Shown: positions 1 through 5,333 of the stretch, in pieces
How the letters are laid out: every line of letters starts with the position of its first letter
Position numbering within the stretch: position 1 is the first letter of the stretch
NCBI GenBank assembly: GCA_038211015.1
Contig: JBBQVZ010000152.1
Span: 1-6,910 of the forward strand
Source: JBBQVZ01 sp038211015
Lineage (GTDB): Bacteria; Actinomycetota; UBA4738; HRBIN12
Direction of reading: 5' to 3'
DNA: 6,910 bases
Made by a program: the position numbers and the translations under genes
The notes under the pieces: model-generated
Told to the model about the DNA's origin: nothing
Seen by the model: only the letters and a program-made list of their open reading frames with translations
Databases searched by the model: none

Positions 1-323
1 GGAGAGGGTCTTCACGAGCACGAGTCGGTCGCCTTGGGTACGGAGCTGGTCGCTCACCGCTTCGATCAACGCTCTGCCGATGCCGCGCCGACGATCGCGG
101 GCGTGCACGGCCAACCACGAGATCTCCGGGGTTGGAGGGTAGGGACGGCGACCGTCAGGAAGCCGGTCACCGAGCCGTCGACCTCCGCGACAAGACCGGG
201 TTGGGTCCGCACAGCCTCGGCGCACTCACGGATCCCGTCTTCCATACCGAACCAGGCGGGCAACGAGGCGATGATCCCATCGCACGAGACCGCGTCGGTA
301 TCCGGGTCGAGTGAACGGATCAC
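1..323 (-). CDS. GNAT-family N-acetyltransferase, partial at left edge and frameshifted
   Basis: Likely a cytoplasmic acetyltransferase that moves the acetyl group of acetyl-CoA to an amine; the substrate cannot be told. From the GTG at 321-323 the frame reads MIRSLDPDTD, continues through PGLVAEVDGSVTGFLTVAV (the beta-strands typical of a GNAT N-terminal half), and then turns into R/P-rich nonsense at about residue 61. The family pattern resumes in another frame: PEISWLAVHARDRRRGIGR, followed by ALIEAVSDQL and LVLVKTLS. This includes the R-R-G-I-G acetyl-CoA pyrophosphate-binding loop. Adding one C (minus strand) to the CCC run at 142-144 joins both halves. The C terminus lies beyond position 1. 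The start is supported by a TATCGT hexamer exactly 6 bases upstream. It is divergent from the exported metalloprotein gene. The family call is secure; whether the frameshift is natural or an assembly error is unknown. Confidence 0.8.
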
Positions 324-329
324 GGCCCG

Positions 330-335
330 ACGATA
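330..335 (-). promoter_or_regulatory. Candidate -10 hexamer of a leaderless promoter for the acetyltransferase
   Basis: On the minus strand this reads TATCGT, which fits the actinobacterial TANNNT -10 pattern. Six bases separate it from the GTG start, so transcription would begin at the G of GTG, giving a leaderless mRNA. No Shine-Dalgarno sequence precedes this start. No convincing -35 box is visible at the usual distance, which is common in GC-rich actinobacterial promoters. Confidence 0.4.
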
Positions 336-379
336 GCCGCGGTCGCCTGCCGGGGCACAGGGGTCCGTAGCCGAGCTCG

Positions 380-393
380 GTGACGTGCGTCAC
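380..393. promoter_or_regulatory. Perfect palindrome GTGACG-TG-CGTCAC, candidate CRP-family operator
   Basis: Six-base arms form a perfect inverted repeat around a 2-base spacer. Read differently, it is GTGA-N6-TCAC, the core of the binding site of CRP/FNR-family regulators, including the CRP and GlxR proteins of actinobacteria. One outer base also fits (G after TCAC), while the base before GTGA is G rather than the usual T or C. It lies between divergent genes. Its centre is 63.5 bases upstream of the predicted acetyltransferase start and about 69 bases upstream of the metalloprotein start codon. The first distance is close to the class I activator position of CRP (-61.5). Sequence match only. 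Confidence 0.45.
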
Positions 394-455
394 GTTCCAG
401 CGGGATTCCAGTGCCCTGCGTCGGGCCTGCGAGGGTGCGAGCTCAGCGTGCGGCC

Positions 456-1049
456 ATGGACACCAAGCGCCGCATCGCAAGCCGCTTCACCGCCACCTCG
501 CTTTCGATCGTGGCATGCGTCTTTCTCCTGGGAGCGTGGGCTCAGCCATCGGCAGCCGGAACGCACATCGTGATCCATGGAGGCGACGCCGCGCAGGCAC
601 GGTCGGTCGAGTGGGCGGTGGGGCGATATCGCGCGGCAGGCCTGCAAGGCATGCCTGAGCTGGACGTCTACCTCCACACTCCCCGCGAGGCGTGCGGCGG
701 CTACCTCGGCACGTTCGAGCAGGGTCGGATCGATCTCTGCACCGGGGAGTCCTCCGAGCTGTACGCGCGGAAGTTCGCGCTGCACGAGTTGGGACACGCC
801 TGGGTGAAGGCGAACCTGAGCGACGCGACACGAGAACGGTTCCTCCGTTTCCGGGATCTCGCGGCCTGGAACGACTGGAGCATCCCGTGGAAGGAGCGGG
901 GCACCGAGCAGGCCGCAGAGATCATCGTGTGGGGGATCGGCGAGGGCGAGATCTCCCCGCTCCTCCCGCTGCCCATCGACGACGATGATGACCTGCTGGC
1001 GGCCTACGTGATGCTCACCGGTCGCGCCCCGATCAACCCGGCCATCTGA
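456..1049 (+). CDS. Small exported HExxH zinc-metallopeptidase-like protein
   Basis: A 197-residue protein, probably secreted. The ATG at 456 is chosen because it starts a textbook signal peptide: basic MDTKRR, a hydrophobic stretch at about residues 13-28, and a likely signal peptidase I site near PSAA|G at about 34/35. An upstream in-frame GTG at 411 would add 15 residues that break this signal. IVAC at 18-21 resembles a lipobox but sits in the middle of the hydrophobic core, so a lipoprotein is less likely. HELGH at 110-114 is the zincin zinc-binding and catalytic motif. E151 or E155 in TEQAAEIIVW is a plausible third zinc ligand, as in gluzincin-type folds. C80 and C95 could form a disulfide once exported. 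An acidic run, DDDDD, lies near the C terminus. The protein is short for a full peptidase and may be a minimal catalytic core. The stop is 20 bases from the stop of the convergent receptor gene. No clear ribosome binding site is seen. Substrate unknown. Confidence 0.75.
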   Translation: MDTKRRIASRFTATSLSIVACVFLLGAWAQPSAAGTHIVIHGGDAAQARSVEWAVGRYRAAGLQGMPELDVYLHTPREACGGYLGTFEQGRIDLCTGESSELYARKFALHELGHAWVKANLSDATRERFLRFRDLAAWNDWSIPWKERGTEQAAEIIVWGIGEGEISPLLPLPIDDDDDLLAAYVMLTGRAPINPAI

Positions 1050-1069
1050 CCGGATCTTCGCGCCCGCGA

Positions 1070-3046
1070 CTACGCCTGGCTCGGGCAGAGCGCGGCGAGA
1101 TCGACGCCGTAGCCGAGCGGCGGGAACCCGCGGCACCCAAGGCTCGAGGAGAGCAGGAAGGGGATGGCACCGAAGAGGTCGACGGCGATCGGTACCTCAT
1201 CGGTCGCGAGGCGGTCGGCGAGCGCCACGGCGGCCGAACGTCGCTCCGGACCCGTCAACCCACCAAGGGCAGCGACCTGCTCCGGCACGCCTTCCGGAAG
1301 CCATGAACGCGGTACGGCGAAGGACAGCAGGTCGAACAAGAAGCTCGCAGGATCCGCATAAGGAAGTTGATCACCCCCGCCGATCATGTCGATCGGCGCT
1401 CGCAGGGCCGAAGCGAGGTCGGCGAACTCCTGGATCTCCACGGTGATCCCGATCGGAGCGAGATTCGAACGCACGACCTCTGCCTCTTGACGAGCGCGGT
1501 CGTTCCCGGCGCCGATGCCGAAGACCGCGGTCACGGTCCGCCCGCCCATCAGGGAACGTGCTTCATCGACCCCAGACCCGTCCAGCGCGTAGAGTTCCTT
1601 GTCTTCGAACCCGGGCATCGCCGGCGACAGGAGCTGGTCCGTAGGAACGTTCCCCCAGATGGCGGCCAGTGTCTCCCGGTCGATCGCGAGCGCCGCGGCC
1701 CGGCGGACGTCTGGGTCGGAGAACGCGGGCCGGTTCGCGTTGAAGGCGAAGAAGCCGGTCACCGTGGTCGGCGCCGCGTAGTAGCGCAACGCCTCGCCGG
1801 ACGCGTCCTCGGCTCCGTACTTCTGAGCCACCGGTCCGGTCGGGGTGAGCAACGGATCGAAGACGTGAACGATCCCGTCCCACGAGCCGCTCTCCACCAG
1901 GCCCACCGCGATGCCGGGGTCGATCCCTTCTCGCAGTGCGATCGCGTCGAAGGCGTGCGTTCGCGGGCCGGCGTAGTTCGGATTGGGCTTCAAGATCGCG
2001 TACTCGCCATCGAGGTGGTCGGCGATGTAGTAAGGACCGGCGGAGGGAACCGGCAGCGCCGCTCGATGCGGATAACCGGCGTAGGCTCCCGCGCCGCCCG
2101 CGATCAGCGGCGTGTGCGTCGGGACCGGGCAGAAGAACGGGATGGAGAGGCGCTCCACGAAGTCGGGCGCGGGCGCGATGAGCTCGACCGTGAGGACATC
2201 CCCGTCGGCTCGAAGGCCGGAGATGTGGTCGGCATCGCCATGACGGAACTCGCGCTCACCCTCGATGTCCCAGACGAAGAAGTGGCCGACGCCGCCGACA
2301 TCCGGCGAGAGGGCACGCTCGATCGAATAGCGGAACGTCTCCGCCGTGACGGTTTCGTTCGATGGTGGGGAGAACCGGTATCCCGGACGGATCGTGAACG
2401 TGTAGGTTCGACCGTCGGGTGAGACATCGGGCATGGAGGCGGCGACCTCGGGTTGCAGATTCCACCCATCGGCCACCGGCGCATCCAGGTAGCTGAGGAG
2501 TTTGGCGCAGGTTGCAGCCTCAACCCAGGCCGGGAACCCCCCAACCATCATTGCCGTGTCGGGCGTCGCGAGTTCGCCGAGCGGCGCGAAGAATCTCGCG
2601 ACCTTCCCGTCGAGTCCGTCGATCACGTCCTCATAGGTTCGTCCCGGGCCGAGCGTGACGATCAGGACGCCGGCGCCCGCCGCGACGCCCTGGACGGGAT
2701 GCTCGAACCGGAACGTCCGGCGAGCGCCGGTCAACGCGTCGATCCCCGACACGGTGCCGACATCCGAGTTCGCGGCCCAGACGACGCCGTCGCTGTACGA
2801 CCCGATGGTCGCGCCGGGACCGGAGACGGACGTTGCCACGACCTGGCCGCTCGGATCGACCTTGCAGACGACACCTTTCGTCGGATCTGCCGTCCATCCG
2901 AACCCTCCGCCCGCCACGGCGGCGCAACAGTTCGACGGCAGGACCAGCTCGGTCTTCGTGATGGCGTTCGTCCCGGGGTCGATCCGATTCACGCCACCGT
3001 CGCCCGTGAACCCCCCGAACGGCGACGTCCACCCCGCCGTCCACAC
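1070..3046 (-). CDS. C-terminal piece of the receptor: propeller blades 4-7 and family 5 solute-binding domain (SBP_bac_5)
   Basis: The open frame continues upstream of 3046 to about 3095 (SADLPGSLAIAYGDGS) and merges with the preceding frame, so the GTG at 3046 is probably not a real start. It falls inside a propeller blade and has no ribosome binding site. The first 150 residues or so hold four propeller repeats with the SVWT, GFGWT, GVVWA and GVLIV strands. From about residue 160 the sequence follows extracellular family 5 solute-binding proteins (DppA/OppA type): EAATCAKLLSYLDAP, then WNLQPEVAASMPDVSPDGRT, then YTFTIRPGYRFS, VTAETFRYSIERALSP, PSAGPYYI, the LKPNPNYAG signature, and FNANRPAFSDPDVRRAAALA. 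At about 500 residues this domain is full length. In an ABC importer such a protein is free or lipid-anchored; here it has no signal peptide or lipobox of its own and would be tethered by the upstream transmembrane helix. No permease or ATPase gene is seen nearby, favouring sensing over import. Ligand unknown, possibly a peptide. Confidence 0.85.
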   Translation of the reverse strand: MWTAGWTSPFGGFTGDGGVNRIDPGTNAITKTELVLPSNCCAAVAGGGFGWTADPTKGVVCKVDPSGQVVATSVSGPGATIGSYSDGVVWAANSDVGTVSGIDALTGARRTFRFEHPVQGVAAGAGVLIVTLGPGRTYEDVIDGLDGKVARFFAPLGELATPDTAMMVGGFPAWVEAATCAKLLSYLDAPVADGWNLQPEVAASMPDVSPDGRTYTFTIRPGYRFSPPSNETVTAETFRYSIERALSPDVGGVGHFFVWDIEGEREFRHGDADHISGLRADGDVLTVELIAPAPDFVERLSIPFFCPVPTHTPLIAGGAGAYAGYPHRAALPVPSAGPYYIADHLDGEYAILKPNPNYAGPRTHAFDAIALREGIDPGIAVGLVESGSWDGIVHVFDPLLTPTGPVAQKYGAEDASGEALRYYAAPTTVTGFFAFNANRPAFSDPDVRRAAALAIDRETLAAIWGNVPTDQLLSPAMPGFEDKELYALDGSGVDEARSLMGGRTVTAVFGIGAGNDRARQEAEVVRSNLAPIGITVEIQEFADLASALRAPIDMIGGGDQLPYADPASFLFDLLSFAVPRSWLPEGVPEQVAALGGLTGPERRSAAVALADRLATDEVPIAVDLFGAIPFLLSSSLGCRGFPPLGYGVDLAALCPSQA

Positions 3047-4982
3047 GGACCCGTCCCCATACGCGATCGCCAGCGAACCCGGCAGATCGGCCGAATCGAT
3101 GCTCGACCGCTCCGGTCGCGGGGTCGAGTCGCAGCGTGGCGTTCACCGAGGGCATCGTGACCCACAGAGAACCCTCGGCCACCACGACCCCGTACGTCCG
3201 ATGCGGGAGGTCGAACCGATCGATCTCCCGCCGGAGATCGACATCGATCTTCACCAGGCTCGGACCGGTGATCCAAAGCGTGTTGCCGTCGACCGTGAAG
3301 GTCCCGACGTCCTGGAACGGAGAAGCGATCTGCGCAAGCACGGTTCCGCTTCCGGGATCGATCTCGACGAACGAGTTGGGGTCGAGGTTGTGTACCCAGA
3401 AGTGCCCGTCCGAGTAGAAGGCCTCGGCAGGCTGCCGGATCGCCGACGTCGGTATCGATGCCGTCGGTTCTCCTGTCGCTTGATCGACGATGGCGATCCC
3501 CGGCTCGAAGCTCGCTCGCGACGGCTCCTCTCCCACGACCTGGAGCAGCGCGGCGACGAGGACCACGACACCTACCGCGGCGACCACGCCGATCGCGATG
3601 CGCCGCCGCTTCCGCGATGACCCGCGATGCGATACGCGCCGGCGCCGGCCGGATCGATCGGTCGCTGGTTCGTCCGTTGGGCGGCCGAGAGCCGCGGAGG
3701 CATGCGACGCGAGCGCCCCCGCAGTCGCGAAGCGATCCTCCGGCCTCTTCGCCATCGCCTGCGCGATCACGTCGTCGACCTCGGCCGGCAGGTCGGGGCG
3801 CTCCGCGGTCAGTCGTGGTGGCGCCTCCATCAGGTGAGCGAACATCAGGGCAGCGTCGTTCTCGGCCGCATACGGCGGATGTCCCGCGAGGCATTCGAAG
3901 AACACACAGCCGAGCGAGTACACGTCGGTCCGCGTGTCCGCGATCTCGCCACGGAACTGTTCCGGCGCCGCATAGTCGAGCGTCCCCACGAACTGACCGG
4001 TTGCGGTGACGCCCGAATCACTCGCGGCACGTTTGGTGAGTCCGAAGTCGGTGAGGTAGGCGTGCGTGCCGGCCTCCGGCCCCGGGCGGACCGCGACGAG
4101 GACGTTCGCGGGCTTGACGTCTCGATGCACGAGCCCTTGTTCGTGAGCGGCATCGAGCGCCGCCGCGACCTGGCGAACGATCCCGGCCGCCTTCGCCGCG
4201 TCGAGCGGACCCTTCTCGCGGAGCAGGGTCCGAAGGTCGGTCCCTTCCACGTACCGCATCGCGATGAACAGCCGTCCGTCGGCTTCGCCCGCCTCGTAGA
4301 TCGGGATCACGTTCGGATGGTCGATCGACGCGGCAAGGCGCGACTCGCGGACGAACCGCTCGCGGAATCGCGGGTCCTCCGCCAGCTGAACGGCGAGGAG
4401 CTTCAGTGCAACCTTCCGCCTCAAGCCCTTGTGTTCCGCGAGGTACACGACGCCCATGCCGCCGCGGCCCACGATCCGGTCGATCCTGTAGCCCGCGAAC
4501 TCCTCGCCCGGCTCGAGATCGCCCTGGGACGGACGGACGATCGAGGGAGAGCCGGGCGCACGCGGGCCTCTCAGTTCGGGGTCCTGCCTCAGGATCTGCT
4601 CGTGAAGGCGTTGGAGCTCGGGAGAAGGATCGGTGCCGATCTCGTCCGCCAGAACCTCTCGCGCGCGCCGATAGGCATCCAACGCTTCCGCCTGACGCCC
4701 AGCCCGATAGAGCGCGATCATCAGGTGGGCCCAGAACCGCTCGCGAAGCGGATACCGCGACGTGAGCGCCTCCAGGTCGGAGACGACCGTGGAATGTCGA
4801 CCCATCTGAAGCTCGGCCGAGATCCGATGCTCGATGGCACTGAGTCGGAGCTCCTCGAGGAGTGAAGGCTCGTCGAGAAGGTCGGCAAGCGCGTCCCCGC
4901 GCCAGAGCGCAAGGCCCTCACTCAGTGTCGCAACAGCGGCAGCGGGATCTGAGGCCAGGGAGCTCTTCGCGTCTTTGACCAT
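2631..4982 (-). CDS. Central piece of the receptor: BTAD domain, PknB-like Ser/Thr kinase, transmembrane helix, propeller blades 1-3
   Basis: The meaningful part runs from 5033 to about 3096. The ATG at 4982 lies inside the BTAD domain, and the last roughly 155 codons (after GAVEHR) are R/D-rich out-of-frame sequence. Residues 1-133 of this frame show the BTAD helices (ALWRGDAL, LRERFWAHLMIALYRAGRQA, EALDAYRRAREVLADEIGTD). The kinase domain is complete, with all key residues: glycine loop GRGGMGVV (172-179), lysine in VALK (194), alpha-C glutamate (213), HRDVKPAN (286-293), DFG (312-314), APE (339-341) and RTDVYSLGC (352-360). It is therefore an RD-type kinase expected to be active and to autophosphorylate on the activation loop, which holds several Thr and Ser. 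A basic linker leads to a transmembrane helix (462-483, IAIGVVAAVGVVVLVAALLQ). Outside come three propeller repeats with HFWV, TLWI and SLWV strands, each followed by a D-P-G/D-P-A-T-G-like turn. The layout resembles receptor kinases such as mycobacterial PknD, but with a SARP fused in front. Confidence 0.85.
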   Translation of the reverse strand: MVKDAKSSLASDPAAAVATLSEGLALWRGDALADLLDEPSLLEELRLSAIEHRISAELQMGRHSTVVSDLEALTSRYPLRERFWAHLMIALYRAGRQAEALDAYRRAREVLADEIGTDPSPELQRLHEQILRQDPELRGPRAPGSPSIVRPSQGDLEPGEEFAGYRIDRIVGRGGMGVVYLAEHKGLRRKVALKLLAVQLAEDPRFRERFVRESRLAASIDHPNVIPIYEAGEADGRLFIAMRYVEGTDLRTLLREKGPLDAAKAAGIVRQVAAALDAAHEQGLVHRDVKPANVLVAVRPGPEAGTHAYLTDFGLTKRAASDSGVTATGQFVGTLDYAAPEQFRGEIADTRTDVYSLGCVFFECLAGHPPYAAENDAALMFAHLMEAPPRLTAERPDLPAEVDDVIAQAMAKRPEDRFATAGALASHASAALGRPTDEPATDRSGRRRRVSHRGSSRKRRRIAIGVVAAVGVVVLVAALLQVVGEEPSRASFEPGIAIVDQATGEPTASIPTSAIRQPAEAFYSDGHFWVHNLDPNSFVEIDPGSGTVLAQIASPFQDVGTFTVDGNTLWITGPSLVKIDVDLRREIDRFDLPHRTYGVVVAEGSLWVTMPSVNATLRLDPATGAVEHRFGRSAGFAGDRVWGRVRVDGGVDVAVRGVHGRRWRESDRPRDERHHEDRAGPAVELLRRRGGRRVRMDGRSDERCRLQGRSERPGRGNVRLRSRRDHRVVQRRRRLGRELGCRHRVGDRRVDRRSPDVPVRASRPGRRGGRRRPDRHARPGTNL
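3085..3101 (-). other. Frame disruption inside the propeller of the receptor gene
   Basis: Upstream the family pattern is in one frame (LRLDPATGAVEHR); downstream it continues in another (SADLPGSLAIAYGDGSVW). Leaving out one base, for example one A of the AA at 3094-3095 on the plus strand, reads EHR-SADLP and restores a 40-residue distance between the key Trp residues of blades 3 and 4. A loss of two bases would have the same effect. No stop codon lies at the junction; the upstream frame stays open to 2631, which is why two long overlapping frames exist. Confidence 0.75.
3534..3599 (-). other. Transmembrane segment of the receptor
   Basis: Codes for a 22-residue uncharged stretch rich in V, A, L and I (IAIGVVAAVGVVVLVAALLQ, then VV). 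It is flanked by SRKRRR on the N-terminal side and an acidic GEE on the C-terminal side. By the positive-inside rule the N terminus is cytoplasmic. It is the only clear membrane helix in the reconstructed protein, which argues for a single-pass type II topology with the solute-binding end outside. Confidence 0.85.
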
Positions 4983-5284
4983 CGCTTCGAATCGCGCGGC
5001 GTCGATCTCGTCGGGTTCGGCGCGCAGGATGTACCCCCGGGTCCCGCCTCGATCCTGGCATCACCGATCAGTTTTCGGAGCCGGTACACATAGGTCTGGA
5101 GGGTGTTCCGTGCGGTCTCCGGGGGCTCGTCGCCCCACAACTCGTCGATCAACAAGCCGGCGGGCACGAGATGGTTCGAGCGCAGGATCAGGTGAGCGAG
5201 GACCGACCGTTGCTTCGGACCTCCGAGCTGGAGCGGCCCACCACCGTCCTCAACCTCCAACGGACCCAGAACCCGGAACTCCAT
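4922..5284 (-). CDS. N-terminal piece of the receptor: SARP-type winged-helix DNA-binding domain
   Basis: Meaningful from the ATG at 5282-5284 to about 5034 (84 residues); beyond GPGG the frame runs into P/R-rich sequence and stops at 4922. MEFRVLGPLEV opens with the classic SARP (AfsR/EmbR/DnrI-type) start. GGPKQRSVLAHLILRSNHLV and LIDELWGDEPPETARNTLQT follow, then YVYRLRKLIGD, the DNA-recognition helix of the OmpR-like winged helix. The start is chosen because the family begins at this Met; the open frame extends upstream to 5428 but only with low-complexity R/S/P sequence that overlaps the lyase gene. SARPs bind direct repeats near promoters and activate transcription; no obvious direct repeat is seen in the 49 bases upstream. 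Here the domain is the cytoplasmic N terminus of a membrane protein, comparable in layout to CadC or ToxR. Confidence 0.85.
   Translation of the reverse strand: MEFRVLGPLEVEDGGGPLQLGGPKQRSVLAHLILRSNHLVPAGLLIDELWGDEPPETARNTLQTYVYRLRKLIGDARIEAGPGGTSCAPNPTRSTPRDSKRWSKTRRAPWPQIPLPLLRH
5034..5038 (-). other. Frame disruption at a homopolymer between the SARP winged helix and the BTAD domain
   Basis: Plus strand CCCCC, minus strand GGGGG. Reading through gives GPGGTSCAPNP and a stop at 4922. Adding one G gives GPGGYILRAEPDEIDAARFEA and runs straight into the BTAD helices. The G-Y-x-L tail after a glycine turn is the normal end of a SARP winged helix (family knowledge), so the joined reading is clearly the ancestral one. 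Confidence 0.8.
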
Positions 5285-5290
5285 CGGCGC

Positions 5291-5296
5291 ACCGTA
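5291..5296 (-). promoter_or_regulatory. Candidate -10 hexamer of a leaderless promoter for the receptor gene
   Basis: On the minus strand this reads TACGGT (TANNNT) and is followed by exactly six bases before the ATG at 5284, placing the predicted +1 on the A of ATG. No purine-rich Shine-Dalgarno sequence precedes this start. The same geometry occurs before the acetyltransferase gene. It lies in the 49-base gap (5285-5333) after the lyase gene, suggesting the receptor can be transcribed separately. No clear -35 element. Confidence 0.35.
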
Positions 5297-5333
5297 CGTC
5301 GCCCGATCCGAAGGGGAAAGGGGAGCGCATGGA

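Larger units (their letters stand above)
1070..5284 (-). other. Reconstructed single gene: SARP activator - Ser/Thr kinase - TM - propeller - solute-binding receptor (~1404 aa, interrupted by two frameshifts)
   Basis: Three consecutive open frames on one strand join end to end without loss of domain content. Frame A covers residues 1-84 (5284 to about 5034), frame B residues 85-730 (5033 to about 3096), and frame C residues 731-1404 (about 3095 to 1070). Domain order: SARP winged helix (1-~85), BTAD helical region (~97-235), protein kinase (265-~534), basic linker, transmembrane helix (563-584), beta-propeller (~595-895), and family 5 solute-binding domain (~906-1404). The joins are natural: the first falls between a GPGG turn and YILRAEP, the usual end of the SARP wing, and the second restores a 40-residue propeller repeat spacing. 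Topology by the positive-inside rule (SRKRRR just before the helix): DNA-binding and kinase parts in the cytoplasm, propeller and solute-binding domain outside. Inferred role: a one-chain receptor that senses an extracytoplasmic solute and signals by phosphorylation and/or transcription. If the frameshifts are real, the gene is broken; if they are read errors, it is intact. Confidence 0.75.

Noticed and set aside
411..455. Upstream in-frame GTG start for the metalloprotein
   Set aside because: It would place 15 residues (MPCVGPARVRAQRAA) in front of a well-formed signal peptide and lacks a ribosome binding site. The ATG at 456 is better.
1058..1069. Small inverted repeat TCGC-GCCC-GCGA between the convergent stops, considered as a terminator
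   Set aside because: The stem is only 4 bases and no T tract follows on either strand, so this is too weak to call a terminator in GC-rich DNA.
390..1136. Minus-strand open frame of 248 codons opposite the metalloprotein gene
   Set aside because: It overlaps both the signal-peptide/HELGH gene and the end of the receptor gene, with a composition typical of shadow frames. The plus-strand gene has a signal peptide and catalytic motif instead.
1367..2422. Long plus-strand open frame (351 codons) opposite the solute-binding domain
   Set aside because: It is antisense to a strongly conserved SBP_bac_5 sequence, is rich in R, D, G and V with no domain-like pattern, and has no ribosome binding site. 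It is a GC-rich shadow frame.
3627..4865. Long plus-strand open frame (412 codons) opposite the kinase and BTAD domains
   Set aside because: It is exactly antisense to the conserved kinase motifs, is dominated by R, and shows no recognisable domain.
1070..5284. Treating the kinase and the solute-binding protein as two separate genes
   Set aside because: The supposed start of the second (GTG 3046) lies inside a propeller blade, has no signal peptide, lipobox or ribosome binding site, and the repeat spacing continues evenly across the junction.
5310..5332. Purine-rich AAGGGGAAAGGGGAG just before an ATG on the plus strand, resembling a strong ribosome binding site
   Set aside because: The frame it would start is antisense to the lyase gene and encodes S/R/E-rich sequence without family features. 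Most of the purine run lies in the short gap before the receptor gene.
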